Notes under the pieces: model-generated
Database searches by the model: none
What the model was told of the DNA's origin: nothing
What the model saw: only the letters and a program-made list of their open reading frames with translations
From: Providencia vermicola
GTDB lineage: Bacteria > Pseudomonadota > Gammaproteobacteria > Enterobacterales > Enterobacteriaceae
NCBI RefSeq assembly: GCF_020381325.1
Contig: NZ_JAGSPI010000002.1
Location: 186,001-250,000, forward strand
Length of the DNA stretch: 64,000 nt
Direction of reading: 5' to 3'
Position numbers and translations under genes: made by a program
Shown here: in pieces, positions 28,058 through 37,145 of the stretch
Position numbering within the stretch: position 1 is the stretch's first letter
How the letters are laid out: every line of letters starts with the position of its first letter

Positions 28058-29153
28058 GAAATATCAGTTAAAACACGTTATCAACGCGTCTGGCCGCATG
28101 ACCATTCTAGGCGTATCGACACCAACGCCTGAAGTTATTGAACGTGTCGCTTACGGACTTAATAATTACTTTGAAATTAAAGATTTAGTTAATAAAACAG
28201 GTGAATACATCGCCAATTTGTTGAATGTCGAAGCCGCTGTCGTGGTGTCTTGCGCCTCAGCAGGTATTGCCCAAGCGGTTGCGGGTGTGATTGTGCAGGA
28301 CGATGATGACTTATTACTGAACCTGCATTCATCGGAAAAAGTTGTTCCGCGTGAAATTATTTTACCAAAAGGCCATAACGTCAACTTTGGTGCGCCAGTT
28401 GACACCATGGTGTCTTTAGGCGGCGGAAAAGTGATTGAAGCGGGCTTTGCGAACGAATGCAGTGCAGCCCAATTAGCCGCAAAAATCACCCCAAATACGG
28501 CAGCAATTTTGTATATCAAATCCCATCATACCGTGCAAAAAAGTATGTTAACCGTCGAGCAAGCAGCTAAAGTGGCACATGACCACCAGCTGCCATTGAT
28601 TGTTGATGCTGCCGCAGAAGAAGAGTTAACCGCGTATTACCAAGCGGGTGGTGATATTGTCATTTACAGCGGTGCAAAAGCTATTGAAGGGCCGACCAGT
28701 GGCTTAGTTGTCGGTAAAAAACAGTATGTTGAGTGGGTAAAACGCCAAAGCCAAGGTATTGGCCGTGCTATGAAAGTCGGCAAAGAAGGCATTTTGGGCT
28801 TAACCCTTGCCATCGAACAATACTTAACTGCACAAAAAGAAACTGGCGCAGAAATGGTCACGCGTATGGCGAAGTTTATCAGTGATCTAAATGCCATTAA
28901 GGGCATTTCAGCCCAAGTCGTCTGGGACGCCGCAGGGCGCGACATCGCCCGTACCGAAATCAGCTTCGATGAAAAAGTGATTGGTAAAACAACCTATCAA
29001 ATTATGGCTGACTTAAAACAAGGCGATACCGCGATTTACTTCCGTGAATATAAAGCCAACGAAGGGAAAGTCGAGGCGGATATTCGCAGCGTCAGTACTG
29101 AACAACTTGATGTTATTTCAAAGAATATTCGTTTGTTAGTAGAAGGAATTTAA
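28041..29153 (+). CDS. PLP enzyme of the D-glucosaminate-6-phosphate ammonia-lyase (DgaE/SelA-like) family
   Basis: 370 residues; SelA-like fold-type I PLP protein. PLP Lys is in IYSGAKAIEGPTSG near residue 212, with the Asp of LIVDAAAEEEL upstream of it. The family includes DgaE, which turns D-glucosaminate-6-phosphate into 2-keto-3-deoxygluconate-6-phosphate (KDGP) and ammonia. The next gene encodes a matching KDGP aldolase. ATG at 28041 overlaps the amidohydrolase gene by 17 bases and has AAGGTG at 28028-28033; an upstream in-frame start would overlap much more. Confidence 0.82.
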   Translation: MQSIYEKYQLKHVINASGRMTILGVSTPTPEVIERVAYGLNNYFEIKDLVNKTGEYIANLLNVEAAVVVSCASAGIAQAVAGVIVQDDDDLLLNLHSSEKVVPREIILPKGHNVNFGAPVDTMVSLGGGKVIEAGFANECSAAQLAAKITPNTAAILYIKSHHTVQKSMLTVEQAAKVAHDHQLPLIVDAAAEEELTAYYQAGGDIVIYSGAKAIEGPTSGLVVGKKQYVEWVKRQSQGIGRAMKVGKEGILGLTLAIEQYLTAQKETGAEMVTRMAKFISDLNAIKGISAQVVWDAAGRDIARTEISFDEKVIGKTTYQIMADLKQGDTAIYFREYKANEGKVEADIRSVSTEQLDVISKNIRLLVEGI

Positions 29154-29154
29154 G

Positions 29155-29895
29155 ATGAAATTGTCACCGAATTTTTACCGTGACCGCGTTTGTTTAAATG
29201 TATTGGCTGGCAGCCACCAAAATGCCAAAGATATCTATGCCGCCGCAGAAACCTTTGTTGTCGTCGGTGTATTATCGAAAAACTACCCTGATTTAGACAG
29301 TGCTATCGCTGATATGCGCATTTATGCCAAAGAAACGGACAATGCATTATCTGTGGGTCTCGGTGCGGGTGATCCGAATCAATCCACAATGGTTTCTTTG
29401 ATTTCAAAAGAAATTCAGCCACAGCACGTCAACCAAGTGTTTACGGGAGCACCAATCAGCCGTGCTTTACTCGGCCAAAATGAAACGTTTGTAAATGCGC
29501 TGATTTCCCCAACAGGCACAATTGGTATGGTGAAAATTTCAACAGGCCCGCTAAGTTCCCAATCCCCTGATGGCATCGTTCCTATCGAAACTGCGATTAT
29601 GATGCTAAAAGACATGGGGGCAGATTCAGTTAAATTCTTTAATATGAAAGGGTTAACCTATATTGAGGAATATAAAGCTATCGCCAAAGCCTGTGCAAAA
29701 TTTGATTTTTCTTTAGAGCCGACTGGAGGGATTGATTTAGACAATTTTGCCGAAATTTTGCAAATCGCCCTCGATGCAGGTGTGAAGAAAATCATTCCTC
29801 ATATTTATAGTTCAATTATTGATAAAGATACGGGTGATACGCGCCCAGAAGATGTGCGTCAGTTATTGCAGATGGTTAAGCAAGCGGTTAATTGA
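29155..29895 (+). CDS. KDGP aldolase, DgaF type (EF_0839 family)
   Basis: 246 residues with a TIM-barrel-like pattern of the KDGP-aldolase DgaF family: KISTGPLSSQSPDGIVPIETA near 121-141, SVKFFNMKGL with the probable Schiff-base Lys near 159-168, and EPTGGIDLDNF near 188. It cleaves KDGP into pyruvate and glyceraldehyde 3-phosphate, which completes the route from an amino-sugar acid phosphate to central metabolism. One base separates it from the upstream gene; a terminator follows 90 bases later. Confidence 0.82.
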   Translation: MKLSPNFYRDRVCLNVLAGSHQNAKDIYAAAETFVVVGVLSKNYPDLDSAIADMRIYAKETDNALSVGLGAGDPNQSTMVSLISKEIQPQHVNQVFTGAPISRALLGQNETFVNALISPTGTIGMVKISTGPLSSQSPDGIVPIETAIMMLKDMGADSVKFFNMKGLTYIEEYKAIAKACAKFDFSLEPTGGIDLDNFAEILQIALDAGVKKIIPHIYSSIIDKDTGDTRPEDVRQLLQMVKQAVN

Positions 29896-29987
29896 TGCGT
29901 TAAAAGCAGTAAAAAGAAGTCAGAAAATAAATATAAGCGAGACGTTACAAACAGAGTCATTGTGACAAAATGACCAAAACAACAAAT

Positions 29988-30021
29988 GCCCCACTCATCT
30001 AGTTTGTGTGGGGCTTTTTTT
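29988..30021 (+). terminator. Intrinsic terminator of the amino-sugar-acid-type operon
   Basis: GCCCCAC and GTGGGGC with a long loop are followed by seven T on the plus strand. Confidence 0.8.
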
Positions 30022-30030
30022 CATTCTCTA

Positions 30031-31101
30031 TCAATGACCTATACTTCGTGCATTCGGTATAATATGAAACCAATAATTATCTGGCACAGGGCTATCCCAT
30101 ACCCCGAAGAAAGCAGCAATGCCAATCATGATAAATAAAATGGCCAAGGTCAAAGCCATCATGACACTCCCCGATAATGGAAATTGACGTTTTTGCGTGG
30201 GTATTTGCAGTGAAAAATCCAGTGTTGACGCAACTGGGCAAGATTCCACACAGGTCATGCACCCCGTGCACTCTACCGTTCTTACCTGAATGAGTTTATC
30301 CACTGGAATGCGTGATGGGCAGTTTTTCGCACATTTTCCACAATCAATGCAGCTTTCTACATTACGGCGAATTTTAATGGGTGAAAGTAGTGAAAATAGC
30401 CCCAACAGCGCCCCATAAGGACAGAGATAACGGCACCAAGCATTGCGAATAAATAAGCTCAACACCACCAAAACTACCACGCTAATCAATGCAAAGTCGC
30501 TAATATGGCGAAAGAAATCCAACATTTTCACATCAATAATGATCCCATAAGGCGACATCATAAAGTATTGGATCATCTGCGCTGACATAGAAAATGCAAT
30601 ATAAAGAAAAAAGCTTAACAGCACATACTTTAAGCCTCGCAGGGGGATATCTAGCCATTTAGGGAGATTGATTTGATAACGAAACAGTTTTTGTCCTAAT
30701 TTCCCTGTGTATTCCGATATCGTTCCTATTGGGCACATCCATGAACAAAAGGATTTTTTCAACAGTAAACTAATAAGAATAAACGCCACTAAAAGAAACG
30801 TCGACGCCGCATGAATAGGTGGGAAGTTCCCTGTTTCAAATGTGTATTTTAAGTTCATTAACCCCGCAATGGGCAGCCAGCCTTCAATCCCTCCCGGACG
30901 CGGTAGGTACAACGTTTCCCCTCCAGTTTCGAAGTAACGTACCCAGTAATAAAAAGTAATACCGATATAAAGGTTTATCGCCAGCAGTATAATTTGGACG
31001 GCTTTTCGCCACGTTGAGGCATTTCGCCAGTCATTCCAAGGACGCTTACCACCCACCGTACCAGGACGTCGCATGTAGCGAATATGAGGTTTGTTTGCCA
31101 T
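30031..31101 (-). CDS. yccM: 4Fe-4S membrane electron-transfer protein YccM (NapH family)
   Basis: 356 residues. About five membrane segments, the NapH/NosR-type CxxxCP motifs (FCSWMCPIG near residue 119 and WCRYLCPYG near 219) and two C-terminal 4Fe-4S ferredoxin motifs (CIDCGKCAKNCP near 246 and CTGCMTCVESCP near 274). The N-terminal RRPGTVGGKRPWNDWRNA and the ferredoxin part match E. coli YccM almost word for word. It probably passes electrons from the quinol pool to a periplasmic acceptor; its partner is unknown. Confidence 0.88.
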   Translation of the reverse strand: MANKPHIRYMRRPGTVGGKRPWNDWRNASTWRKAVQIILLAINLYIGITFYYWVRYFETGGETLYLPRPGGIEGWLPIAGLMNLKYTFETGNFPPIHAASTFLLVAFILISLLLKKSFCSWMCPIGTISEYTGKLGQKLFRYQINLPKWLDIPLRGLKYVLLSFFLYIAFSMSAQMIQYFMMSPYGIIIDVKMLDFFRHISDFALISVVVLVVLSLFIRNAWCRYLCPYGALLGLFSLLSPIKIRRNVESCIDCGKCAKNCPSRIPVDKLIQVRTVECTGCMTCVESCPVASTLDFSLQIPTQKRQFPLSGSVMMALTLAILFIMIGIAAFFGVWDSPVPDNYWFHIIPNARSIGH

Positions 31102-31191
31102 TTAGCCTATCTCTTTAACATGCATTTAAAATACCATTATTGTATTTACATATTCAAAGAGCACATTGATTTGCATCAGAGGGTTGTGACG

Positions 31192-31221
31192 TTGATGGTT
31201 TGATGGTTTGATGGTTTGATG
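31192..31221. repeat. 8-bp short tandem repeat
   Basis: TTGATGGT repeated 3.75 times in the upstream region of yccM. Such a repeat could change copy number by slippage and alter promoter spacing; no effect is shown. Confidence 0.8.
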
Positions 31222-31269
31222 CAACAAAATGATAAAGGCAGACCAGAAAAAGAAAAATATTATATTTTT

Positions 31270-31389
31270 TCTAAATAATTCGAGTTGTGCCAAGGCGGCA
31301 AAATGAGGAAATCCCTAGGAGCATACAAAAGTATGTGACTAGGGTTGACGAATGAAGCCAACGCCGTAACAACACTAAATATGACGAAT
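31270..31389 (+). repeat. ERIC element (copy 3)
   Basis: Begins CTAAATAATTCGAGTTGTGC, core CCCTAGGAGCATACAAAAGT then ATGTGACTAGGG, ends AATATGACGAATC. First of two ERIC copies in the same orientation between yccM and rnpB, 30 bases from the second. Confidence 0.88.
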
Positions 31390-31419
31390 CAAATTTTTCT
31401 ATTAAGCTAAGATTTTTTC

Positions 31420-31536
31420 TAAATAGTTAGTGCTGTAACAAGGCAGCGAAGTGAGGACAGCACGGGGAGCATACAAAAGTATGTGACCCGTGTGGCTGAA
31501 CGAAGCTAACGCCGTGACAGCGCTAAATATGACGAA
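31420..31536 (+). repeat. ERIC element (copy 4), abutting rnpB
   Basis: Begins CTAAATAGTTAGTGCTGTAA and ends AATATGACGAA. The core arms are GCACGGGGAGCATAC and GTATGTGACCCGTGT: both sides differ from the other copies and still pair, so the stem was kept by compensating change. The right end runs into the T run at the 3' end of rnpB. Confidence 0.88.
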
Positions 31537-31912
<376 letters not shown>

Positions 31913-31919
31913 GCGGCGA

Positions 31920-31948
31920 ATTATAGGCACTTTGCTACGGCTTGTACA
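31920..31948 (-). promoter_or_regulatory. rnpB promoter
   Basis: A perfect -10 TATAAT on the minus strand (31920-31925) lies seven bases before the mature 5' end at 31912. At 17 bases spacing there is TGTACA (four of six to the -35 consensus). Confidence 0.75.
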
Positions 31949-32005
31949 GACTTTCGAGCTGGCAATTGACGACTTAAGCTATTGATAGCGCTATTTGCTT
32001 AAAAG

Positions 32006-32878
32006 TTATTCATCATCTTGATTATCTAACATCAATTTATACAGCATATTTTTCTTTAAACCGTAAATTTCGGCAGTAATCGCCGCTGCTTTTTTCGGGG
32101 GGAGCTCTTTTTGCAGTAAATTGAGAGTGCGGATAACATCAGGTGAAATCGCTGAATCATCCTCCGGCTTCTTATAGCCTTCAACGATTAATACCATCTC
32201 ACCACGATGGCGATTTTCATCTTCTTTCACCCAAGCCAGTAACTCCCCCACCGGGCGCCCCTCGATAGACTCCCACGTTTTGGTAATTTCACGGGCTAAA
32301 ACAACATGGCGATCTGGCCCCCAGACTTCCACCATATCTGCTAAACTGTCCAGTAGGCGATGGGTTGATTCATAAAAAATCAGCGTGCGTGGCTCTTGTT
32401 CAAGTGATTGTAAGACATCTTTTCGTCCTTTTGTTTTTGCAGGTAAAAAACCTTCATAACAAAAACGGTCTGATGGCAATCCCGCGGCTGATAATGCAGT
32501 AATTGCCGCGCAAGCACCAGGTAACGGTACGACTCGAATACCAGCTTCACGGCAACGATTGACCAAATGATACCCTGGATCATTAATTAAAGGTGTACCT
32601 GCATCTGAGACTAATGCGATACTATCACCTTGATGAAGTCTGCTAATTAATTGATCTGCCTTTTGCTGTTCATTATGATCATGCAGAGCAAACAGTCGTG
32701 CATTTATCGCAAAATTTTGTAATAAAATGCCTGAATGCCGAGTGTCCTCTGCCGCAATAAGGTCAACATGTTTAAGAACATCCAGCGCGCGTTGCGTGAT
32801 GTCGCCCATATTCCCAATCGGTGTTGGGACGATATACAGCGTGGATGCCATAACCACAGCTTGATTAGGTTGGTTCAT
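32006..32878 (-). CDS. rsmI: 16S rRNA C1402 2'-O-methyltransferase
   Basis: 290 residues, tetrapyrrole-methylase fold: [19 protein letters not shown] at residues 14-32, AAEDTRH near 49, [19 protein letters not shown] near 92 and [21 protein letters not shown] near 120. E. coli RsmI matches throughout (286 residues). It adds the 2'-O-methyl group on C1402 of 16S rRNA. Divergent from lpoA, as in E. coli. Confidence 0.97.
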   Translation of the reverse strand: MNQPNQAVVMASTLYIVPTPIGNMGDITQRALDVLKHVDLIAAEDTRHSGILLQNFAINARLFALHDHNEQQKADQLISRLHQGDSIALVSDAGTPLINDPGYHLVNRCREAGIRVVPLPGACAAITALSAAGLPSDRFCYEGFLPAKTKGRKDVLQSLEQEPRTLIFYESTHRLLDSLADMVEVWGPDRHVVLAREITKTWESIEGRPVGELLAWVKEDENRHRGEMVLIVEGYKKPEDDSAISPDVIRTLNLLQKELPPKKAAAITAEIYGLKKNMLYKLMLDNQDDE

Positions 32879-32939
32879 TGTTTCATCCGAATAGCCGGTT
32901 TAAAATTAAGCAATTGAAAAATACACCATTGGATACAGT

Positions 32940-34616
32940 ATGCGTCCTTCAATTTTTTTGCATTTGAAAAAAGGGTTAATCTGCACAGCAATGCTGTCCA
33001 CATTTGCACTCTCTGGGTGCCAAATTGTCTCAGATTATTTTCCTTCCACCCAAAAAACACCTGAGCAAAGTACGTCCGATGCCAGCGGCTACCAAGCTAT
33101 CATTGATGCGGCTCAAGGCAAACCCTCTCTGGAAGCACTTCGTGCCTACATTAGCCAAGAACCATTATTAAAGACAGCTGCCGATCGCCAAGCTAACATC
33201 GATGGATTCTGGAAGATGTTAACACAATTGACGCCAGAACAGATTCACGGAATTGGCGCAGAGGAAAATATTCTCCAAGGCTGGGTTGATCTGCTCGATA
33301 TTTATCAAAATAACCAAGATGACCCTGATGCCCTCCGTGCGGGTTTTAATGACTGGAAAATGCGCTACTCCAACAACCCTGGTGCTGCACTAGCCCCAAC
33401 TCAGCTAATTCAAGCTATGTTACCGCGTGTTGGTAATAGCCCCAAAATTGCATTATTTCTCCCAATGAGCGGACAAGGCAAAGTATTTGGTCAGGCCATC
33501 ATGCAAGGATTTATGGATGCACAAAAAGGCATTCCTCAAGGTGCAGCAACACCAGCAAGAACAGCCCCACAGCCGAGTAGCGGCAACGATGTGCTAGACC
33601 AAATTTATGCAGAAGTTGCGAATACCGCAGGCGGCGTCCCCACAGATACAGACATCGTCTCCTCCAGCCTACAAATTGATGCCACACCTGTGAATACACA
33701 AACAATCAAAGTGTTTGATACCACAGGCAAGCAAATGCCCCAATTACTGGAACAAGCGAAAAACGAAGGTTTCAACCTCGTTGTTGGCCCGCTATTGAAA
33801 AATGATGTTCAAACTATCGCACAAATGGGTGCACCCGTTAGCGTATTAGCCTTGAATGAGTTGGATGCTAACCAATTACAGCCACGTCCAAATCTTTGCT
33901 ACTTTTCGCTTTCTCCTGAGGATGAAGCGCAAAATGCTGCTGCATATATGCAAGCACAAGGCAAACAAATGCCATTGGTTTTAGTACCTGCTAATGCATT
34001 TGGAGATAGAATCGCCAAAGCCTTCGCACAAGGGTGGCAGTCAAAAGGTGGCGGTACGGTATTAATGCAAACCTTCGGTTCAGTGCCTTCTTTAAAAGAA
34101 TCCATTAACCGTGGTGCAGGAATTCGAATGACGGGAACGCCAGTTAACACTGGTAACCAGCTAGGCGATGCAAGTGGTGCAATTGACTCTGTTTATATCG
34201 TTGCAACTCGTGATGAGCTCACACTAATTAAACCGATGATTGAAATGGCGATCAGTTCTCGCTCTCGCCCTGCACTTTATACTAGTTCTCGTAGCAACCA
34301 AGCAGGTTCCGGTGCAGACTACCGTTTTGAAATGGATGGCGTAAAATTTAGCGAAATCCCACTGCTTGCGGGAGCAAATAATAACCTACGCAAACAGGCA
34401 CAACAAAAACTGAATAATGACTATTCGTTATTCCGCCTGTATGCAATGGGTATTGATGCATGGTCATTAGCAAATAGCTATGACAAACTGCAACAAGCAG
34501 GTCAAGTGAAAATCAATGGTGCATCAGGAACCTTAAGTACACAAGCTAACTGCGTGGTGTTCCGAGAACTGCCATGGTTACAGTTTAAACAAGGGCAAGT
34601 TGTCCCTGCTCAGTAA
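32940..34616 (+). CDS. lpoA: Penicillin-binding-protein activator LpoA
   Basis: 558 residues. Lipoprotein signal with lipobox LSGC (Cys near 27), an N-terminal helical TPR-like domain (to about 250) and a C-terminal periplasmic-binding-protein-like domain (KIALFLPMSGQGKVFGQAI near 175). The residues between, rich in Ala/Pro/Thr (205-225), form a linker. It spans the periplasm from the outer membrane and activates PBP1a. It is shorter than E. coli LpoA (678), mainly in the flexible linker. Followed by the element-bearing terminator. Confidence 0.93.
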   Translation: MRPSIFLHLKKGLICTAMLSTFALSGCQIVSDYFPSTQKTPEQSTSDASGYQAIIDAAQGKPSLEALRAYISQEPLLKTAADRQANIDGFWKMLTQLTPEQIHGIGAEENILQGWVDLLDIYQNNQDDPDALRAGFNDWKMRYSNNPGAALAPTQLIQAMLPRVGNSPKIALFLPMSGQGKVFGQAIMQGFMDAQKGIPQGAATPARTAPQPSSGNDVLDQIYAEVANTAGGVPTDTDIVSSSLQIDATPVNTQTIKVFDTTGKQMPQLLEQAKNEGFNLVVGPLLKNDVQTIAQMGAPVSVLALNELDANQLQPRPNLCYFSLSPEDEAQNAAAYMQAQGKQMPLVLVPANAFGDRIAKAFAQGWQSKGGGTVLMQTFGSVPSLKESINRGAGIRMTGTPVNTGNQLGDASGAIDSVYIVATRDELTLIKPMIEMAISSRSRPALYTSSRSNQAGSGADYRFEMDGVKFSEIPLLAGANNNLRKQAQQKLNNDYSLFRLYAMGIDAWSLANSYDKLQQAGQVKINGASGTLSTQANCVVFRELPWLQFKQGQVVPAQ

Positions 34617-34627
34617 GATTAAAGATA

Positions 34628-34646
34628 AGCCATCAGGATGATGGCT
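34628..34646. repeat. Terminator hairpin, upstream copy of a duplicated target
   Basis: AGCCATCAGGATGATGGCT, identical to 34788-34806; the two copies flank the 141-bp element. This first copy has no T run behind it. Confidence 0.85.
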
Positions 34647-34787
34647 CAGACTGCTGACAAACCGATTAGGTTTGACTGCAGGTTGGATAGGTTTTAAAAA
34701 TAAATTAGGAAAATCAATTTATTGATTTTCAGCTGATAACACAAAGCAGGAAAAACCACGCTTTTATCCTGCTTTGTCAACAACCTC
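34647..34787 (-). mobile_element. 141-bp MITE-like element, copy 2 (inside the lpoA terminator)
   Basis: Reverse complement of the unit at 13726-13866, the same length, with three differences. It starts CAGACTGCTGACAAACC and ends TTGTCAACAACCTC on the plus strand. The flanking 19-bp direct repeat is a complete terminator hairpin of a sequence unrelated to the one at the first locus, so the repeat belongs to the target, not to the element. It sits between lpoA and yraN and thus in the leader of yraN if both are co-transcribed. Confidence 0.8.
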
Positions 34788-34811
34788 AGCCATCAGGATG
34801 ATGGCTTTTTC
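34788..34811 (+). terminator. lpoA terminator (retained copy)
   Basis: AGCCATCA and TGATGGCT with a three-base loop, followed by TTTTTC. The element lies between the lpoA stop and this working copy, so read-through as far as here is expected. Confidence 0.8.
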
Positions 34812-34824
34812 AGACAAGGACGTC

Positions 34825-35199
34825 ATGAAAGCAATTCAAAAACCCTTAAGATGGTTAACAGGTCGATATTACGAAAATCGAGCTCTCGCATTTCTGAAAA
34901 AACAGGGGCTAACCTTTATTGAACGCAATGCCAGAAATCGAGGTGGGGAAATTGACCTCATTATGCGTGATAAAACAGGTTGGGTGTTTGTTGAGGTTCG
35001 ATTTCGCAAAAATTGTGATTACGGTGATGCGCTTTTATCAGTAAACTGGCATAAACGTAGAAAGTTATTAGCCGCAGCCAAAATTTGGCTTGCACAGCGA
35101 CAAGAGAGTTTCGAAACCAGTGCCTGTCGATTTGATATTTGTGCTATTACAGGCAATCAATTCGAATGGATACAAAATGCCTTTAATGATGAAGGCTAA
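34825..35199 (+). CDS. yraN: UPF0102 family protein YraN
   Basis: 124 residues with the restriction-endonuclease-like fold of UPF0102: GRYYENRALAFLKKQG near the start, then NRGGEIDLIMRDKTGWVFVEVRFR near residue 39, giving the E-x(n)-D-x(n)-ExK/R type nuclease motif. Function unknown. Start at 34825 with AAGGA at 34816-34820; longer in-frame starts would begin inside the terminator and are rejected. It lies between lpoA and diaA, as in E. coli. Confidence 0.93.
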   Translation: MKAIQKPLRWLTGRYYENRALAFLKKQGLTFIERNARNRGGEIDLIMRDKTGWVFVEVRFRKNCDYGDALLSVNWHKRRKLLAAAKIWLAQRQESFETSACRFDICAITGNQFEWIQNAFNDEG

Positions 35200-35225
35200 T
35201 ATTCGTCAGTAAGCTATTATATTCT

Positions 35226-35881
35226 TTAGCGATTGCAGCCAACACAGCGACAGCGCGAACATGACGGGTTTACCCTAAATAATTCGTGTTGTCGCAAGGC
35301 GGCAAGTGAGCTAATCCCTATGAGCATACAAAAGTATGTGATTAGGGTTAGCGATTGCAGCCAACACAGCGACAGCGTGAACATGACGGGTTTACCCTAA
35401 ATAATTCGTGTTGTCGCAAGGCGACAAGTGAGCTAATCCCTATGAGCATACAAAAGTATGTGATTAGGGTTAGCGATTGCAGCCAACACAGCGACAGCGT
35501 GAACATGACGGGTTTACCCTAAATAATTCGTGTTGTCGCAAGGCGGCAAGTGAGCTAATCCCTATGAGCATACAAAAGTATGTGATTAGGGTTAGCGATT
35601 GCAGCCAACACAGCGACAGCGCGAACATGACGGGTTTACCCTAAATAATTCGTGTTGTCGCAAGGCGACAAGTGAGCTAATCCCTATGAGCATACAAAAG
35701 TATGTGATTAGGGTTAGCGATTGCAGCCAACACTGCGACAGCGTGAACATGACGGGTTTACCCTAAATAATTCGTGTTGTCGCAAGGCGGCAAGTGAGCT
35801 AATCCCTATGAGCATACAAAAGTATGTGATTAGGGTTAGCGATTGCAGCCAACACAGCGACAGCGCGAAGAATGACGGGTA
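35226..35881 (+). repeat. Tandem ERIC array: partial copy plus five full 122-bp units
   Basis: The right half of an ERIC at 35226-35275 is followed by five full units that start TAAATAATTCGTGTTGTCGC at 35276, 35398, 35520, 35642 and 35764: the spacing is 122 bases each time. Units are almost identical; GGCGGCAAG (units 1, 3, 5) alternates with GGCGACAAG (units 2, 4), which suggests growth in steps of two units. Each core (CTATGAGCATACA / GTATGTGATTAGGG) can form a long stem. The array fills the space between yraN and diaA. Confidence 0.93.
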
Positions 35882-35902
35882 AATTTTTACAGGAAAAAAC
35901 CA

Positions 35903-36493
35903 GTGCTAGATAGAATAAAAGTTTGTTTTACCGAAAGTATTCAAACTCAAATTGCAGCCGCTGAGGCGCTGCCTGATGCGATTTCTAGAGCCGCTATGAT
36001 GATGGTTCAGTCTTTGCTTAATGGCAACAAAATTTTATGTTGTGGCAATGGCGCATCTGCTGCGACTGCACAACGTTTTGCTGCGAGTATGATCCACCGA
36101 TTTGAAACTGAGCGCCCGAGTCTCCCTGCTCTTGCATTGAATACCGATAATGCGGTACTTACTGCAATTTCAGGTAGCAAGCAACCTACTGAAATTTACG
36201 CGAAACAAGTGAGAGCATTAGGCCAACATGGTGATGTTTTAATGGCTATTTCCACTCATGGTAATAGTAGCGATATTATTAAAGCTGTTGAAGCCGCTGT
36301 TACACGGGATATGACCATTGTCGCTCTTACTGGCTACGATGGAGGAGAGCTTGCTGGCCTACTTGGCCCACAAGATGTTGAAATTCGTATTCCTTCTCAG
36401 CGCAGTGTTCGAATTCAAGAAGTTCATCTTCTTACTGTAAATTGTCTATGTGATCTTATAGATAATACTCTTTTCCCTCATCAGGATGATTAA
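35903..36493 (+). CDS. diaA: DnaA initiator-associating protein DiaA
   Basis: 196 residues, SIS-domain protein, near-identical in pattern to E. coli DiaA ([20 protein letters not shown] at 8-27, [17 protein letters not shown] near 47, [13 protein letters not shown] near 112). DiaA tetramers bind several DnaA molecules and stimulate initiation at oriC. GTG start after CAGGAAAA. The ERIC array lies directly upstream, so transcription of diaA either passes through it or begins behind it. Confidence 0.95.
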   Translation: MLDRIKVCFTESIQTQIAAAEALPDAISRAAMMMVQSLLNGNKILCCGNGASAATAQRFAASMIHRFETERPSLPALALNTDNAVLTAISGSKQPTEIYAKQVRALGQHGDVLMAISTHGNSSDIIKAVEAAVTRDMTIVALTGYDGGELAGLLGPQDVEIRIPSQRSVRIQEVHLLTVNCLCDLIDNTLFPHQDD

Positions 36494-36502
36494 GGAGACA
36501 AA

Positions 36503-37078
36503 ATGCGATTAATACCCATTTTTGCCATAGTAATCAGTACGATTCTTTTACAAGGCTGTATTGGTGCTGCAGTTGTTGGCTCTGCCGCTGTTGCCACGAA
36601 AAGTGCTTCTGACCCACGGACCGTTGGCCAGCAAGTTGATGATGGCACATTAGAAGCTCGAGTGAGCGGACAGCTCAATAAAGATAAAGAAATTACGGGT
36701 AAGGCACGAATTATTGCCACTGCATATAAAGGTAATGTGCTATTAACTGGGCAAAGTCCTGATATGTCATGGGCTGAACGCGCCAAACAAATCGCCTCGA
36801 ATGTTGATGGCACCGTATCCGTTTATAATGAAGTGCGTAGCGGTGAACCTGTCGATTTAGGTACTGCTTCCAAAGATACTTGGTTAACCACTAAAGTTAA
36901 ATCAAAAATCTTAGCGAGTGATAGTGTTAAATCGGGTAGTGTGAAAGTGATTACTGAAAATGGTGAGGTTTTTTTACTTGGCGTATTAACAAGGCAAGAG
37001 GGTGATGCTGCTGCTAAAATCGCCAGTGAAACTGATGGTGTTCGTCGAGTGACGACGGCTTTCACTTATCTCAATTAA
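36503..37078 (+). CDS. dolP: Outer-membrane lipoprotein DolP (two BON domains)
   Basis: 191 residues. Lipobox LLQGC with Cys near residue 15, then two BON domains (about 48-115 and 125-190), as in E. coli DolP/YraP. DolP is a division-associated outer-membrane lipoprotein that binds anionic phospholipid and supports amidase activation and BAM function. It begins 9 bases after diaA; AAGGAG at 36491-36496 precedes the start. Confidence 0.95.
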   Translation: MRLIPIFAIVISTILLQGCIGAAVVGSAAVATKSASDPRTVGQQVDDGTLEARVSGQLNKDKEITGKARIIATAYKGNVLLTGQSPDMSWAERAKQIASNVDGTVSVYNEVRSGEPVDLGTASKDTWLTTKVKSKILASDSVKSGSVKVITENGEVFLLGVLTRQEGDAAAKIASETDGVRRVTTAFTYLN

Positions 37079-37106
37079 TCATAAACAATAATATATCCGA
37101 ATAAGA

Positions 37107-37145
37107 ATAAGAGCCATTAGTGAAAAACTATGGCTTTTTTCTTAT
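37107..37145. terminator. Bidirectional terminator between dolP and mtgA
   Basis: AATAAGAGCCAT and ATGGCTTTTTTCTTATT bracket the loop AGTGAAAAACT; the plus strand has six T after the stem. The far end overlaps the mtgA stop codon. Confidence 0.8.

Noticed and set aside
34774-34824. Longer N-terminus for yraN
   Set aside because: It would be translated from the terminator and element boundary; the AAGGA-preceded ATG at 34825 fits the family.
35226-35881. CRISPR array suggested by regular repeats
   Set aside because: Units are contiguous 122-bp repeats without unique spacers and each is an ERIC palindrome; no cas genes are near.
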